Under the pieces are notes generated by a model, which saw nothing but the letters and a program-made list of their open reading frames with translations, made no database searches and was not told where the DNA came from. This document shows positions 4,870 through 5,154 of a DNA stretch of 5,154 nt, in pieces. Position numbers and translations under genes: made by a program. This DNA comes from an uncultured Holophagales bacterium (GTDB lineage: Bacteria > Acidobacteriota > Thermoanaerobaculia > UBA5066), in NCBI GenBank assembly GCA_937864895.1, contig CALMDF010000230.1, positions 1 through 5,154 on the forward strand, in the 5' to 3' direction. The stretch's first letter is position 1; each line of letters starts with the position of its first letter.

Positions 4870-5154
4870 ATGCCTTCGCGCGCGTTCGAGGCCGTCATCG
4901 GGCTGGAGGTCCACGCCCAGCTGAAGACACGGACGAAGGCGTTCTGCGCCTGCCCCGTCGTCTTCGGGGCCCCGGCGAACACGGCGGTCTGTCCCGTCTG
5001 CCTCGGCTACCCCGGCGCGCTCCCCGTCCCCAACCGCGAGATGGTCGCCCTCGCTCTCCGCGTCGCCCTCGCGACGGGGTGCGCCGTCCACGAGGTCGCG
5101 ATCTTCGCGAGGAAGAACTACTTCTACCCCGACCTGCCCAAGGGGGACCAGATC
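4870..5154 (+). CDS. gatB: Asp/Glu-tRNA amidotransferase subunit B, 5' part
   Basis: This is the tRNA-binding and kinase-like subunit of the cytoplasmic GatCAB complex, which converts misacylated Glu-tRNA(Gln) and/or Asp-tRNA(Asn) to the amidated form. The first 95 residues are present and the gene runs off the right edge. The full family length is about 480 aa. Seen: the family N-terminus [13 protein letters not shown] (8-20), a cysteine set CxC (26, 28) and CPVCLG (41-46) that likely forms a metal site, and the hallmark [14 protein letters not shown] (82-95). The usual residue at 93 is Tyr and here it is Asp. gatA and gatC are not in the window. Confidence 0.96.
   Translation, partial: MPSRAFEAVIGLEVHAQLKTRTKAFCACPVVFGAPANTAVCPVCLGYPGALPVPNREMVALALRVALATGCAVHEVAIFARKNYFYPDLPKGDQI

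Noticed and set aside
1..5154. CRISPR array, transposon ends, tRNA or rRNA genes
   Set aside because: No regularly spaced repeats, no transposase motifs and no tRNA- or rRNA-like segments were seen on either strand.

Overview
The window is GC-rich and gene-dense and looks chromosomal. A lauroyl-type LPS acyltransferase homologue, a Sec signal peptide and GatB together point to a Gram-negative-type bacterium that makes Gln-tRNA and/or Asn-tRNA by the indirect amidotransferase route. The phylum cannot be fixed from the sequence. An acidobacterial or other deep-branching high-GC lineage is only a guess. I see no mobile element, CRISPR array, rRNA or tRNA.

Layout, left to right. A clean intrinsic terminator (about 13-47, plus strand) closes a gene lying to the left of the window. 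Next, on the minus strand, are a PerR-like Fur-family repressor (73-489) and, upstream of it, signal peptidase I (557-1261). Divergent from lepB is queF (1318-1716, plus), the preQ0 reductase of queuosine synthesis. A 229-bp gap follows (1717-1945). It contains a perfect TTGACA box overlapping the queF stop codon, a dyad, a 15-codon mini-ORF and a strong plus-strand terminator, so it could encode a small RNA or be a long queF 3' UTR. Then come two minus-strand genes overlapping by ATGA: a PuuD-like class I glutamine amidotransferase (2914-3696, upstream) and a secreted metallo-beta-lactamase-fold protein (1946-2917, downstream) whose HxHxDH zinc motif is degenerate. An LpxL/HtrB-like acyltransferase (3812-4738, minus) follows, and divergent from it is the 5' end of gatB (4870 to the window edge, plus).

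Two patterns cross gene borders. First, several genes at the head of transcription units have a TAGACT/TAGAAT/TATCCT/TATTCT -10-like box close to the start codon and no Shine-Dalgarno sequence. The one gene clearly internal to an operon (the MBL-fold gene) has a good GGAG. This suggests frequent leaderless or short-leader transcripts. Second, the five regulatory metal ligands of PerR are all present in the Fur-family protein, and an imperfect 7-1-7 inverted repeat overlaps its own -10 box, which suggests an autoregulated peroxide sensor.

The genes otherwise serve separate housekeeping roles: protein export, tRNA modification and charging, envelope lipid acylation and amide hydrolysis. Nothing shows that they form one dedicated system. 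The least expected elements are the zinc-site-degenerate MBL protein and the possible small RNA after queF.
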